A DNA stretch of 22,982 bases, taken from NCBI GenBank assembly GCA_019084405.1, contig JAHRFX010000100.1, positions 1 through 22,982 on the forward strand. The letters are read 5' to 3'. A program made the translations under genes and the position numbers. How positions within the stretch are numbered: the first letter of the stretch is position 1; each line of letters begins with the position of its first letter. This document shows positions 1 through 9,509 of this stretch, in pieces. The stretch comes from Methanobacterium sp. (GTDB lineage Archaea; Methanobacteriota; Methanobacteria; Methanobacteriales; Methanobacteriaceae). Under the pieces are notes generated by a model. It was not told the DNA's origin, searched no databases, and saw only the letters and a list, made by a program, of their open reading frames with translations.

Positions 1-1156
<1,156 letters not shown>

Positions 1157-1176
1157 CTAAAGATAACAACCATCAC

Positions 1177-1188
1177 GTATATATATTA
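1177..1188 (+). promoter_or_regulatory. Putative archaeal TATA box of the por operon
   Basis: GTATATATATTA is centred about 47 bases before the porC ATG. A start of transcription about 25 bases downstream would give a leader of roughly 20 bases that still contains the GGAGGT ribosome site at 1218-1223. The box begins only about 20 bases beyond the decayed IS end. Confidence 0.5.
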
Positions 1189-1189
1189 A

Positions 1190-1226
<37 letters not shown>

Positions 1227-1228
1227 AA

Positions 1229-1759
1229 ATGATCGAAATTCGATTTCACGGACGTGGCGGGCAAGGTGCCGTTACGGCAGCTGAGATTTTAGCAAAGGCT
1301 GCTTTTGAAGATGGGAAGTATACTCAAGCTTTTCCTTTTTTCGGCGTCGAAAGACGAGGTGCACCTGTCATGGCATTCGCCAGAATTGATGATAAACCCA
1401 TAAGAAGAAGATATCAAGTTTACAATCCAAAATACGTAGTAGTGCTGGATGATGGTCTTGTAGAAATAGCAGAAGTATATTCTGGAATCGAAAAGGGAGG
1501 TAAGGTAGTATTGAATACCAATAAAGAACCACCCTCCCATGAAAATGCCGAAACCTATGTTATTGATGGTACCAGCATAGCCTTAGAAAAATTAGGGTTA
1601 CCCATAGTAAATACAGTTATGTTAGGGGCTTTTGCAGGTGCAACCGGTGAAGTAACTCTGGATTCAATTGTGAAGATTATAAAAGAAACTTTCCCTGGAA
1701 AGATAGGGGAGATAAATGCTGATGCCGCTAAATCAGCTTATGAACAAATAGCTAAATAA
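1229..1759 (+). CDS. porC: Pyruvate synthase (pyruvate:ferredoxin oxidoreductase) subunit gamma PorC
   Basis: Gamma subunit of the four-subunit archaeal pyruvate:ferredoxin oxidoreductase, which in autotrophic methanogens works mainly as pyruvate synthase (acetyl-CoA + CO2 + reduced ferredoxin to pyruvate) in the cytoplasm. At 176 residues it has the usual length. It opens with the family signature [18 protein letters not shown] (residues 4-21), followed by [19 protein letters not shown] near residue 36, both typical of the gamma domain of 2-oxoacid oxidoreductases. The ATG at 1229 follows a strong GGAGGT (1218-1223) by five bases. It is the first gene of porCDABEF. The PorC/PorD/PorA/PorB order and the PorE and PorF genes behind them argue for pyruvate rather than 2-oxoglutarate or branched-chain oxoacids. 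Confidence 0.93.
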
Positions 1760-1787
1760 ATTGATTAAATAATATAAAGGTGATAGT

Positions 1788-2030
1788 ATGGATTCCATCG
1801 GAGGGACTGTCAAAAATCCGGGTAGTACCCGAAATAATAAGACAGGAAGCTGGAGAACATTTAAACCCCTACTGGATAAAGATAAATGTATTGAATGTGA
1901 CAATTGTCTCCTATTTTGTCCAGAGGGTTGTATTAACCCAGATTATGATACAGATTATGATTACTGTAAAGGTTGTGGCATATGTGAAGTAGAATGCCCG
2001 GTTAAAGCCATTAAAATGGAGAGAGAATAA
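1788..2030 (+). CDS. porD: Pyruvate synthase subunit delta PorD (2x[4Fe-4S] ferredoxin)
   Basis: Ferredoxin-type delta subunit of pyruvate synthase, 80 residues, carrying electrons between the catalytic site and external ferredoxin. Residues 1-30 are the characteristic lead-in of the subunit (SIGG near 3-6, GSWRTFKP at 20-27). Two CxxCxxCxxxC motifs follow, C34/C37/C40/C44 and C60/C63/C66/C70, enough for two [4Fe-4S] clusters. The ATG at 1788 has an AGGTGAT ribosome site at 1778-1784. Its TAA overlaps the porA ATG by one base (2030), suggesting translational coupling of the subunits. Confidence 0.94.
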   Translation: MDSIGGTVKNPGSTRNNKTGSWRTFKPLLDKDKCIECDNCLLFCPEGCINPDYDTDYDYCKGCGICEVECPVKAIKMERE

Positions 2031-3178
2031 TGGTTGTTAAAGTTATTTCCGCCAACTATGCCGTATCCCATGCGGTAAAACTGGCCAAACCTCAGGTTAT
2101 TCCTGTTTATCCTATTACTCCACAAACCTCCATATCAGAATATCTGGCCAAATTTGTGGCAGATGGAGATCTTGATTCAGAATATATGCTGGTCGAATCA
2201 GAGCACAGCGCTATAAGTGCCGCAGTTGGAGCATCAGGAACAGGAGTACGAGTATTTACTGCCACTGCATCCCAGGGTTTGGCACTTATGAATGAAATTT
2301 TATTTGTCGCTGCTGGTTTAAGGAATCCTATTGTGATGGCCAATACCAACCGATCATTAGCTGCTCCTTTAAGTATATGGAATGATCATCAGGATTCCAT
2401 ATCTCAAAGAGATACGGGATGGATGCAGATTTATGTGGAAAATGGGCAGGAAGCTCTGGACTCTATATTAAGATGTTACCGAATTTCTGAAGATCACGAT
2501 GTGCTTTTACCCAGTATGGTATGTTTAGATGGATTCATACTTACCCATACTGCGGAGCCAGTGGATATACCATCCCAGAAACTGGTGGATAGTTTCTTAC
2601 CAGATTATCAGCCTCAGGAATCGTTCCTGGATCCTGAAAATCCACGTTCTTTAGGTACCTTCACCGATCCTAATTATTACATGGAAGCCCGTTATCAGAT
2701 GGAAGTTGCCATGGAAAAATCAAAGAAGGTCATTGAAAAAGTCAACCAGGAATTCAACGAAATTTTTGGTCGTGACTACTCATTTGTAGAGGAATACCGT
2801 TGTGAAGGCGCAGAAATCATTTTGATTACCATGGGATCCCTCTGCAGTACTATTCGGGATGTGGTGGACGATATGCGAGGCCGGGGCGAAAAAGTGGGTC
2901 TTTTAAAAGTAATAAATTACCGACCTTTCCCTAAAAAAGAAATCACCGAAGCAGTAAAAAATGCAGACCGCGTGGCTGTTTTAGACAAAAATATCAGCTT
3001 TGGAATGGGCGGTGCACTTTACACCGAAATTAAAGCCAACATTGATGTGGAAAGTTGTGGATTCATTGTGGGATTAGGAGGTAGAGATATCACTCCAAAA
3101 CATATCGAGGATATTGTAAATAAGACCCGAAATCCTACTAAAGAAATAACCTGGATTGGACTAAAGGAGGAAGTCTAA
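2030..3178 (+). CDS. porA: Pyruvate synthase subunit alpha PorA
   Basis: Alpha subunit, 382 residues, the normal size for separate-subunit archaeal enzymes. The first half is the pyrimidine-binding domain of thiamine-diphosphate enzymes, with the YPITPQT loop (residues 27-33), the conserved ESEHSAI segment and TATASQGLALMNE. WNDHQDSISQRDTGW is the substrate-contacting stretch conserved in pyruvate-specific enzymes. The C-terminal part (from about residue 260) is the transketolase C-terminal-like domain, with ILITMGS and RPFP. The start overlaps the porD stop, with GGAGAG inside the porD end as the ribosome site. It pairs with PorB, which carries the diphosphate-binding half of the cofactor site. 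Confidence 0.94.
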   Translation: MVVKVISANYAVSHAVKLAKPQVIPVYPITPQTSISEYLAKFVADGDLDSEYMLVESEHSAISAAVGASGTGVRVFTATASQGLALMNEILFVAAGLRNPIVMANTNRSLAAPLSIWNDHQDSISQRDTGWMQIYVENGQEALDSILRCYRISEDHDVLLPSMVCLDGFILTHTAEPVDIPSQKLVDSFLPDYQPQESFLDPENPRSLGTFTDPNYYMEARYQMEVAMEKSKKVIEKVNQEFNEIFGRDYSFVEEYRCEGAEIILITMGSLCSTIRDVVDDMRGRGEKVGLLKVINYRPFPKKEITEAVKNADRVAVLDKNISFGMGGALYTEIKANIDVESCGFIVGLGGRDITPKHIEDIVNKTRNPTKEITWIGLKEEV

Positions 3179-3179
3179 A

Positions 3180-4046
3180 ATGAAAATACCTGAAGAAGAA
3201 TTCCTGGCCCCGGGTCACCGGGGATGCGCAGGATGTGGTGCCACTGTTGGTGTCAGGTTAGCCCTTAAAATGCTGGGCAAAAATACAGTGGCAATTACCC
3301 CTACCGGTTGCCTGGAAGTTATTACCACCCCATATCCTGAAACAGCCTGGGAAATTCCCTGGATACATGTGGCCTTTGACAACGCAGCAGCAGTAGCTTC
3401 TGGAGTAGAAAGAGCCCTTAAAGCACAGGGAAAAGAGGACGTTAATGTAGTAGTCTTTGCAGGAGACGGTGCTACTGCAGATATTGGTATGCAGGCATTA
3501 TCCGGTGCCATGGAAAGAGGGCATAACCTCATCTACATCTGTTACGACAACGAAGCTTACATGAATACCGGAATCCAAAGAAGTGGTGCAACTCCTTATG
3601 GTGCCTCCACTACTACTTCACCACATGGTAAAGAAAGTTTTGGGGAAAAAAAACCAAAGAAAAATATCCCTATGATTATGGCTGCCCACGGAGTTCCCTA
3701 TGTAGCCACTGCATCAATTTCTTATCCTGAAGATTTCATGAAAAAGGTTAAAAAAGCTTCAGAAATTGAAGGACCAGCATACATACATCTCCACCAACCA
3801 TGTACCATAGGATGGGGTTTTGACACTTCTAAAACTATTGAATTAGGACGTTTAGCTGTAGAAACAGGTTCCTGGATTCTTTATGAGATAGTGGATGGTG
3901 AGTTTAAAGTAACTTACCGCCCCATGCAAAAAAAACCTGTGAATAAATACCTGGAAGCTCAAAAAAGATTTAAACACCTTGCAGACGAGGAAAAAGAAAA
4001 AATACAGCAATATGTGGATAAAATTTGTGCTGAGTTGAAAATATAA
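3180..4046 (+). CDS. porB: Pyruvate synthase subunit beta PorB (thiamine diphosphate binding)
   Basis: Beta subunit, 288 residues, binding the diphosphate and Mg2+ end of thiamine diphosphate and the proximal [4Fe-4S] cluster. The cofactor motif is GDGATADIG (95-103) with NEAYMNTG (124-131). Likely cluster ligands are C16 and C19 in the CAGCG motif, C44 in TGCLEV, and C208 in QPCTIGW, matching the four-cysteine pattern known for the family. The ATG follows the porA stop by one base, with GGAGG at 3166-3170. Nothing is missing, so the enzyme should be active. Confidence 0.95.
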   Translation: MKIPEEEFLAPGHRGCAGCGATVGVRLALKMLGKNTVAITPTGCLEVITTPYPETAWEIPWIHVAFDNAAAVASGVERALKAQGKEDVNVVVFAGDGATADIGMQALSGAMERGHNLIYICYDNEAYMNTGIQRSGATPYGASTTTSPHGKESFGEKKPKKNIPMIMAAHGVPYVATASISYPEDFMKKVKKASEIEGPAYIHLHQPCTIGWGFDTSKTIELGRLAVETGSWILYEIVDGEFKVTYRPMQKKPVNKYLEAQKRFKHLADEEKEKIQQYVDKICAELKI

Positions 4047-4058
4047 GGGGGATAGAGC

Positions 4059-4553
4059 TTGGATAAATTAATAATTCAACCCGATTTATGTGATGGATGT
4101 ATGGACTGTGAAGAAGCATGTGCTAAACTTCACGGTGCATCCAGAATAATGATTCGGGAAATCGGAGGAGCTTACTATCCTATAATTTGTCAACAATGTG
4201 AGGATGCTCCCTGTAAAACTATATGCCCTACTGATGCCACTGAAGAAAAGGACGTAACGCCTGAAAAATGCATTGGCTGTGGGCTGTGCATGTTAGTATG
4301 TCCCTTTGGTGCAGTGGTAATGGAAGATCGCAAAGCACAGAAATGTCACCAATGCCCTGATCTGGATACCCCAGCATGTATCAAAGCTTGTTCCCAGAGA
4401 GCTATTTCTATTATAGATACAGAAAGGCTCAAGATTGAAAAACAAGAACAGCACATTGCTAAGATGTCTGGAATTGGTAAAAAAACTAAAAAGGGTTCAG
4501 ATATTATGACCCTGTTAACTGCCAACTCCCGGGCAAAGAAAGCATTCCAATAG
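4059..4553 (+). CDS. porE: Pyruvate synthase-associated polyferredoxin PorE
   Basis: 164-residue iron-sulfur protein with 16 cysteines in four groups: C11/14/17/21, C44/47/52/56, C71/74/77/81 and C96/99/107/111, enough for four [4Fe-4S] clusters in the pattern of the HycB/DMSO-reductase-B-like ferredoxins. It is followed by a basic cysteine-free tail of about 50 residues. In methanogens porE and porF lie after porCDAB and are thought to pass electrons to or from the synthase; that role is known from other species and inferred here. The start is TTG at 4059, with GGGGGA at 4047-4052; no ATG is suitably placed. Confidence 0.85.
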   Translation: MDKLIIQPDLCDGCMDCEEACAKLHGASRIMIREIGGAYYPIICQQCEDAPCKTICPTDATEEKDVTPEKCIGCGLCMLVCPFGAVVMEDRKAQKCHQCPDLDTPACIKACSQRAISIIDTERLKIEKQEQHIAKMSGIGKKTKKGSDIMTLLTANSRAKKAFQ

Positions 4554-4563
4554 GAGAGTCAGC

Positions 4564-4995
4564 ATGAAAGAATTAGTTTCAAGGCCAGAATTATGTGACG
4601 AATGCATGAAATGTGAGCGTAATTGCCCTCAAAATGCCATTAGAGTCATCAATGGTGTGCCTATCTTTTGCATGCATTGTGCTCCTGAAAAAGCCCCCTG
4701 CCTGAATATATGTCCTGAAGAGGCCATAACCGAAGTGGATGGGGCCATAATCATCCTGGAAGATAAATGTATTGGTTGTGGACTTTGCCGTGATTCCTGT
4801 CCTATAGGAGCAGTTACTATGGATGAAAAAGGGATTGCAAATAAGTGTGACCTTTGTATTGACCTGGAAGAACCATGCTGCGTTTTAAGTTGTCCTACTA
4901 AGGCATTACTTGTTGATTCTGAAAAAATAATCTCAGAAAAACGAGAAAAAATTACCCAGGAATTAGAGCGTCTAAAATGCATTATGAAGCATTAA
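4564..4995 (+). CDS. porF: Pyruvate synthase-associated polyferredoxin PorF
   Basis: 143-residue iron-sulfur protein, a paralogue of PorE with the same architecture: C11/14/17/21, C36/39/46/50, C69/72/75/79 and C95/98/105 (or 106)/110, enough for four [4Fe-4S] clusters, then a short charged helix. It starts 10 bases after porE with GGAGAG as ribosome site. As the last gene of the cluster it probably acts with PorE as an electron carrier for pyruvate synthase. The assignment depends largely on position, because many methanogen ferredoxins share this cysteine pattern. Confidence 0.85.
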   Translation: MKELVSRPELCDECMKCERNCPQNAIRVINGVPIFCMHCAPEKAPCLNICPEEAITEVDGAIIILEDKCIGCGLCRDSCPIGAVTMDEKGIANKCDLCIDLEEPCCVLSCPTKALLVDSEKIISEKREKITQELERLKCIMKH

Positions 4996-5011
4996 ATCAG
5001 TGCTTTAATCC

Positions 5012-5035
5012 TTTATTTTTTTTTATTTAATTTTT
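5012..5035 (+). terminator. T-rich archaeal terminator after porF
   Basis: An oligo-T region on the coding strand (two T runs in 5012-5035) begins about 17 bases after the porF stop. Such T tracts end transcription in archaea without needing a hairpin. No clear stem is visible. Confidence 0.45.
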
Positions 5036-5146
5036 ACATTTAAATTAAGCTATTCAATATATTAATATCACTGCACCAACTACTTTTTAGTAATGTTTAC
5101 GAATATCAATTTTGAATTAATTTAAAATTTAGAGCAGGTGTTATTC

Positions 5147-5986
5147 ATGATTACCCAAAAAGAGATAGAAGAAACCATATTTGAACTCTTTAAGGAAGCG
5201 GTGATTAAGCTTCCCGATGATGTGAAGAAGGCTTTAAAACAGGCTTATCATGATGAAACAACCGAAATGGGAAAATTGAATCTAAAAGCAATTTTAGATA
5301 ATATTAAAGCTGCTGAGGAAATGAAAATACCCATGTGTCAGGATACCGGGTTACCTATAATTTTTGTAAAACTCGGCAATGTATCTGTAGAAAACCTCTA
5401 TGAAGGAATACGCAATGGGGTAAGAAAAGCCACCTCTAAAATCCCGTTAAGACCCAATGTAGTGCATCCTTTTACTCGAGAAAACACCAGGGATAATATA
5501 GGTGAAAATATTCCTCAGGTGGATGTGGAGATAGTAGATGGTGATTATCTGGAATTTACAGTCTTTCCCAAAGGTTTTGGTTCTGAAAATAATAATGCCC
5601 TTAAAATGGCGCTGCCAGGTGAAGGTGTAGAGGGTGTGAAAAAGTTTGTGGTGAATACAGTAATTGTCGCCCAGGGAAAACCATGCCCCCCAGTAATAGT
5701 AGGGGTGGGAATTGGTGGATCTTCTGATCTAGCTATGAAAATGGCTAAAAAAGCATTGTTAGGTAAGGTAGGCAATCGTCACCCGGATAAAAAAATAGCC
5801 TCCCTGGAACAGGAAATACTAAAAGAAATTAATGATTCTGGAATTGGACCCATGGGTTTAGGGGGAAATACCACAGCACTGGATGTTAAAATTAAAACCG
5901 CGCATACCCATACCGCGGGGCTTCCTATTGGAATATGTATTCAGTGCTGGGCCGGTAGGCATGCTACTAAAAGATTGAGGGCCTGA
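5147..5986 (+). CDS. Class I fumarate hydratase, alpha (N-terminal) subunit
   Basis: Iron-sulfur fumarase alpha subunit (TtdA/FumA N-terminal type), 279 residues, interconverting malate and fumarate together with a separate beta subunit that is not in this window. Likely [4Fe-4S] ligands are C64 in PMCQDTG, C180 in GKPCPP and C267 in the terminal CWAGRHA; GVGIGGSSDLAM is another family signature. The ATG at 5147 is preferred over the in-frame GTG at 5138 because the AGGTG at 5136-5140 is correctly spaced for the ATG and overlaps the GTG. The same fold serves L-tartrate dehydratase, but in a methanogen fumarase in the reductive branch from oxaloacetate to 2-oxoglutarate is far more likely. Confidence 0.9.
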   Translation: MITQKEIEETIFELFKEAVIKLPDDVKKALKQAYHDETTEMGKLNLKAILDNIKAAEEMKIPMCQDTGLPIIFVKLGNVSVENLYEGIRNGVRKATSKIPLRPNVVHPFTRENTRDNIGENIPQVDVEIVDGDYLEFTVFPKGFGSENNNALKMALPGEGVEGVKKFVVNTVIVAQGKPCPPVIVGVGIGGSSDLAMKMAKKALLGKVGNRHPDKKIASLEQEILKEINDSGIGPMGLGGNTTALDVKIKTAHTHTAGLPIGICIQCWAGRHATKRLRA

Positions 5987-6024
5987 TAAAAAAATGATAG
6001 TTTTTTCTAATAAAAAATTAATAA

Positions 6025-6684
6025 TCAGGGTTTTTCACAGGTAATCATAAAGATGGTCCTGTCCCCGATACTCACTGCCCTATCAGCCACCCTTTCCATG
6101 TAACGTGCCACAAATAATAGGTGTACCAGATAAGAAATAGAATCCTTATCTTTGAACATGCTGCTAGTTATGTGGTCCATGGACTGGTCAAATAAATCAT
6201 CCACCTTGTCATCATCGTGTCTTAATTCCCGGGCCATATCCATATTTTGATCCAGAAAGGCGTATATTCCTTTAGATAACATCATTTGTACAAAATCGGC
6301 CATGTGTTTAAGGTCTTCTTGTGGTTTTTGGGGGATGGTTTCATCTTTAATATAGTCTGATGCCCGGGCAATATTTGATGCCAGATGCCCTATCCTTTTC
6401 AAGTGAATTCCCACTTTAATGCACGCTTCGATGAATCTTAAATCACCAGCTACAGGTTGTTCGGCTGCAATGACACTAATACATTTTCTTTCCAGGTTAA
6501 AAACCATTTCATCAATTTCTTGAGTGGTGCTTATTACTTCTTCCACTTTCTTTTCATCATAGTTGGCAAAGGTATTCACCGCATTTTTATGGGCATTAAT
6601 GGTGAGTTGCCCTATACTGTCCACATCTTTCCTCAATTCTTTAAGTCTTTTACGGAATAATATCCGGGGGTAGCGTTTTTCCAT
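6025..6684 (-). CDS. phoU: PhoU family phosphate-signalling protein (phoU1)
   Basis: Stand-alone PhoU, 219 residues, last gene of the pst operon. PhoU proteins are cytoplasmic helical-bundle dimers that restrain the Pst importer and relay phosphate status. The two halves show the repeat expected of the fold. The second half keeps the metal-ligand motif ERVAD (197-201), but at the matching place in the first half there is KRIGH (96-100), so one of the two canonical ExxxD sites looks lost. The start has a strong GGAGG inside the end of the preceding gene, and the two genes are one base apart, so they are probably translated together. Confidence 0.9.
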   Translation of the reverse strand: MEKRYPRILFRKRLKELRKDVDSIGQLTINAHKNAVNTFANYDEKKVEEVISTTQEIDEMVFNLERKCISVIAAEQPVAGDLRFIEACIKVGIHLKRIGHLASNIARASDYIKDETIPQKPQEDLKHMADFVQMMLSKGIYAFLDQNMDMARELRHDDDKVDDLFDQSMDHITSSMFKDKDSISYLVHLLFVARYMERVADRAVSIGDRTIFMITCEKP

Positions 6685-6685
6685 G

Positions 6686-7132
6686 CTAATCCTCCTGAAA
6701 TTTATAATTATTTAATAAAGATTCTAAATCATCTTCAGAAGGTTCTCTTATCCTATATTTAGATAAAATTTCTTCACGAGATGATATATCTAATATTTCA
6801 CTATCATTTCCAAGTAAATCCAAATCAACAGGTAATGATAATTTACATTCTTCATTTAATTCAATTAATGTATTAAAAAAATTTTCATCAACTTTATAGA
6901 CTTCTATTTTAGATTCAGATGAAATTTTAAACCTTTTCATAGAATGGTTTTCATAATATTCATTAAAGCTGACAATATCCATGGTCCATGCTCCAATAAT
7001 CAAATTCTGGTTTATGAATACTACCGATTCATCATCCGGATTTAAGATTCGGATGTATCCTGCATGTGGAAAACTTGAAGTATTAAGATTTCCCTGAATC
7101 GTTTCTATTGGTTGGTCTGCTGGGAGCCACAT
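6686..7132 (-). CDS. Small acidic protein of unknown function between two phoU genes
   Basis: 148 residues, acidic, no membrane segment, signal peptide or metal-binding cluster visible. The middle (GYIRILNPDD, then SVVFINQNLIIGAWTMDIVSF) looks like beta strands, followed by a mixed region and a C-terminal segment SREEILSKYRIREPSEDDLE that resembles short tails in methanogen proteins of the DUF2226 kind; this similarity is from memory and weak. The gene starts at an ATG with GGGGAT ahead of it, lies 17 bases after phoU2 and one base before phoU1, and must belong to the same transcript. A role in phosphate signalling is suggested only by that position. Confidence 0.75.
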   Translation of the reverse strand: MWLPADQPIETIQGNLNTSSFPHAGYIRILNPDDESVVFINQNLIIGAWTMDIVSFNEYYENHSMKRFKISSESKIEVYKVDENFFNTLIELNEECKLSLPVDLDLLGNDSEILDISSREEILSKYRIREPSEDDLESLLNNYKFQED

Positions 7133-7149
7133 TTAATCATCCCCTATAA

Positions 7150-7818
7150 TTATTTCATGAGAACATTGTAAAACACCTTGTGATGCATAACCTGTTTTCC
7201 CACAATCATATAGGCTATTCTATCAGCCATTCCCATAACATGATGACCCATACTAAGTAAATTTCTCCCAACCAACATTAGATAAGTAGTGGGAAGTCCA
7301 GAAGTTTCCTCATCATATTCAGGAAACATCTGATTATACAGATCATGGATAATGACGTAATTTTTAGTACATCTTTTTAATAGCTGTATATCCTTACTTA
7401 TTAAGGCCCCCATTCCATCTTTTAACATTCCCTGGACATTTTGTGATATGAAAAGTAAATGAGGAGGTTTATGAAGTTTGCTGTCTTTTTGTTTAAGATC
7501 GATGGCGTGACGGGATATATAAGCAGCCAATATATTGATTCTCTCCAGTTCTATGGTTGTTCTTAATAAGGCAGCCCCAGTTCGTAAATCTTTTCCAACT
7601 GGTTGATGCAGACCCAGTATCTTAAGGCATTCCTGTTCCAGTCGGTAACTGGTTTCATTTACCTGGGATGTGTTTTCAATTATTTCACGAGCTGAAATGA
7701 TATTTTCCTCTAGAAAACTGTTAACAGAATAATCTATTCTTTCAACTGTCTGGTCTCCATATTCCAGTACCTCTCCACTTAGTGAAGATAACTTCTTATC
7801 CAGTATTACCCCAACCAT
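7150..7818 (-). CDS. phoU: PhoU family protein with degenerate metal motifs (phoU2)
   Basis: Second stand-alone PhoU, 222 residues from the ATG at 7818. A longer frame opens at 7917, but that would overlap pstB by about 95 bases. The ATG at 7818 has GGGTGAT just before it and begins five bases after the pstB stop, giving normal PhoU length. The first-half motif is ERINI (92-96) and the second-half equivalent is LSMGH (188-192), so neither canonical ExxxD site is intact. It still has the helical bundle pattern (EQECLKILGLHQPVGKDLR is a typical PhoU segment). It probably partners PstB or phoU1 rather than binding a full metal cluster itself; that is inference. Confidence 0.85.
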   Translation of the reverse strand: MVGVILDKKLSSLSGEVLEYGDQTVERIDYSVNSFLEENIISAREIIENTSQVNETSYRLEQECLKILGLHQPVGKDLRTGAALLRTTIELERINILAAYISRHAIDLKQKDSKLHKPPHLLFISQNVQGMLKDGMGALISKDIQLLKRCTKNYVIIHDLYNQMFPEYDEETSGLPTTYLMLVGRNLLSMGHHVMGMADRIAYMIVGKQVMHHKVFYNVLMK

Positions 7819-7822
7819 CAGA

Positions 7823-8575
7823 TCACCCAAATCTGCCGGTAATATAATCTTCAGTCCGCTTATCTTCTGGTTCCATAAATAATTTATCAGTGCGCCCAAT
7901 TTCCACGATTTCCCCATGCAAAAAGAAAGCAGTGTGTTTCGAAACCCGGGTAGCCTGCTGCATATTATGAGTTACAATTACAATGGTATACTCCTTTTTC
8001 AATTTATGGATCAGGTCCTCAATTTTGGTGGTTGAAATAGGGTCCAGAGCAGAACATGGTTCGTCCATCAAAATTACTTCCGGTTCTATGGCAATAGTAC
8101 GTGCTATACAGAGTCTTTGCTGTTGTCCACCCGAAAGTCCCATGGCTGATTTATCCAGTTTATCTTTAACTTCATCCCATAGCGCGGCGGATTTTAAGCT
8201 CTCTTCTACTCTTTCTTCCACCACATCTTTATCATTTATCCCATGTACCTTCAGACCATAAGCCACATTATCTAAAATAGATTTAGGAAAGGGGTTGGGC
8301 TTTTGAAATACCATACCTACTTTCTTTCTAAGTTCAACTACATCCACATCCGGTTCATAAATTTCTTTTCCATCAAAAAATATGGATCCTTCCTTCCTAA
8401 ACCCGGATATCAGATCGTTCATCCGGTTTAAAGTTCTGATGAAAGTGGATTTACCACAACCAGACGGCCCGATAAGGGAGGTGACTGTGTTTTTTGGAAT
8501 CTTAATATTATTATCCTTTAAAATATGTGCTTCCTCAAAGTAAACATTCAAATTCTCTACTTCAATCCTGTTCAT
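7823..8575 (-). CDS. pstB: Phosphate ABC transporter ATP-binding protein PstB
   Basis: ATPase of the high-affinity phosphate importer, 250 residues, as expected. It has Walker A GPSGCGKST (36-44), the Q-loop glutamine Q91 in VFQKPNPFP, the signature LSGGQQQRL (147-155), Walker B VILMDEP (167-173), the D-loop SALD (175-178) and the H-loop histidine H203. The FQKPNPFP stretch is characteristic of PstB among ABC ATPases. It starts three bases after the pstA stop and is followed five bases later by phoU2. It sits on the inner face of the membrane and drives PstC/PstA. Confidence 0.97.
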   Translation of the reverse strand: MNRIEVENLNVYFEEAHILKDNNIKIPKNTVTSLIGPSGCGKSTFIRTLNRMNDLISGFRKEGSIFFDGKEIYEPDVDVVELRKKVGMVFQKPNPFPKSILDNVAYGLKVHGINDKDVVEERVEESLKSAALWDEVKDKLDKSAMGLSGGQQQRLCIARTIAIEPEVILMDEPCSALDPISTTKIEDLIHKLKKEYTIVIVTHNMQQATRVSKHTAFFLHGEIVEIGRTDKLFMEPEDKRTEDYITGRFG

Positions 8576-8578
8576 TAT

Positions 8579-9430
8579 TTAACGCCCCATCATCTTTTTC
8601 TGGTATCTTTCTACCATGGTGTTGGTTACCACCGTAATTATCAACACTATCATTACCAGTACTGCTGCGGTTCCGTATGCATTTTCCAGGGATATACCTT
8701 CGGTGGCCATTATAAAAAGGTGAAGAGGTAAGGGCCTTCCTGGATCAAAGATGGATATAGGGACAGATAAAGCAGCTCCAACCGCAAAAAGAATTGCAGC
8801 GGCTTCAGAAATGGAACGGGCCATTCCAAGGATTACCCCGGTGGTTATTCCAGGTGAAGCTGCTGGTAAAACCACCCGGTATACCGTCTGCCATTTAGTT
8901 GATCCCAGTGCCAGACTCCCTTCCCGATATGATTTAGGAACTGCTTCAATTGAAACTTCTGCCACCTTAAATATGGTGGGAAGGGCCATTAAAGCCAGCA
9001 CCAAACCTCCAGATAACACCGACCATCCCAGTCCCAGGAATATTACAAAGAATGACAACCCAAATAGACCAAAAACAATGGAGGGTATGGAAGCCAGTGT
9101 CTCAGCACCAAATCGTATTAATTTCACCACATGTCCTTCACTGGAATATTCTGTCAGATAAACTGCAGCCCCTACACCCAGGGGTGCCGCCACCAGCCCT
9201 GAAATTAAGGTTACATACATGCTGGAAATAATCATGGGAAATATTCCGCCGGCTCGGCCAAGATCAACAGGATTAGATAATAAAAACTCCAGATTAACTA
9301 CGGGTAGTCCTTTGAACAGAATATAACCGATTATAACCACCAGAATTATTATGGTAAGTATTCCTGAAGCCCAAAAAACACCTTTCATTATTTTTTGGGA
9401 GATTTTAGGAGATATTAATCTAAATCCCAA
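8579..9430 (-). CDS. pstA: Phosphate ABC transporter permease PstA
   Basis: Inner-membrane permease, 283 residues with about six hydrophobic segments; the first is near residues 17-38. The ATPase-contacting EAA loop reads EGSLALGSTKWQTVYRVVLP followed by GITTGVILGMARSISEAA. The start is TTG at 9430, chosen because a strong GGAGGT lies six bases before it and the frame has no better ATG. It forms the channel with PstC. An 80-base gap separates it from pstC, longer than the other junctions of the operon, without an obvious promoter. Confidence 0.95.
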   Translation of the reverse strand: MGFRLISPKISQKIMKGVFWASGILTIIILVVIIGYILFKGLPVVNLEFLLSNPVDLGRAGGIFPMIISSMYVTLISGLVAAPLGVGAAVYLTEYSSEGHVVKLIRFGAETLASIPSIVFGLFGLSFFVIFLGLGWSVLSGGLVLALMALPTIFKVAEVSIEAVPKSYREGSLALGSTKWQTVYRVVLPAASPGITTGVILGMARSISEAAAILFAVGAALSVPISIFDPGRPLPLHLFIMATEGISLENAYGTAAVLVMIVLIITVVTNTMVERYQKKMMGR

Positions 9431-9509
9431 TTGTGAACCTCCTTTTGAAGGATAGAACTTACCACATGTAATTTTTTGGGTTCAAAGCCCTGTATAGAAG
9501 GCAATATTA

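Noticed and set aside
1780..1992. Alternative 70-codon frame over porD
   Set aside because: It is in another frame of a clear two-cluster ferredoxin and encodes nothing recognisable.
1229..4046. 2-oxoglutarate or 2-oxoisovalerate ferredoxin oxidoreductase instead of pyruvate synthase
   Set aside because: Gene order C-D-A-B followed by two polyferredoxins, the PorD lead-in and the WNDHQDSISQRDTGW segment of the alpha subunit all fit pyruvate synthase better.
7819..7917. Longer 255-residue form of phoU2 starting at 7917
   Set aside because: It would overlap pstB by about 95 bases; the ATG at 7818 has a good ribosome site and gives normal PhoU length.
8751..9161. Open frame of 136 codons opposite pstA
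   Set aside because: It is antisense to a clear permease gene, has a low-complexity composition without recognisable motifs and no ribosome site; a shadow frame.
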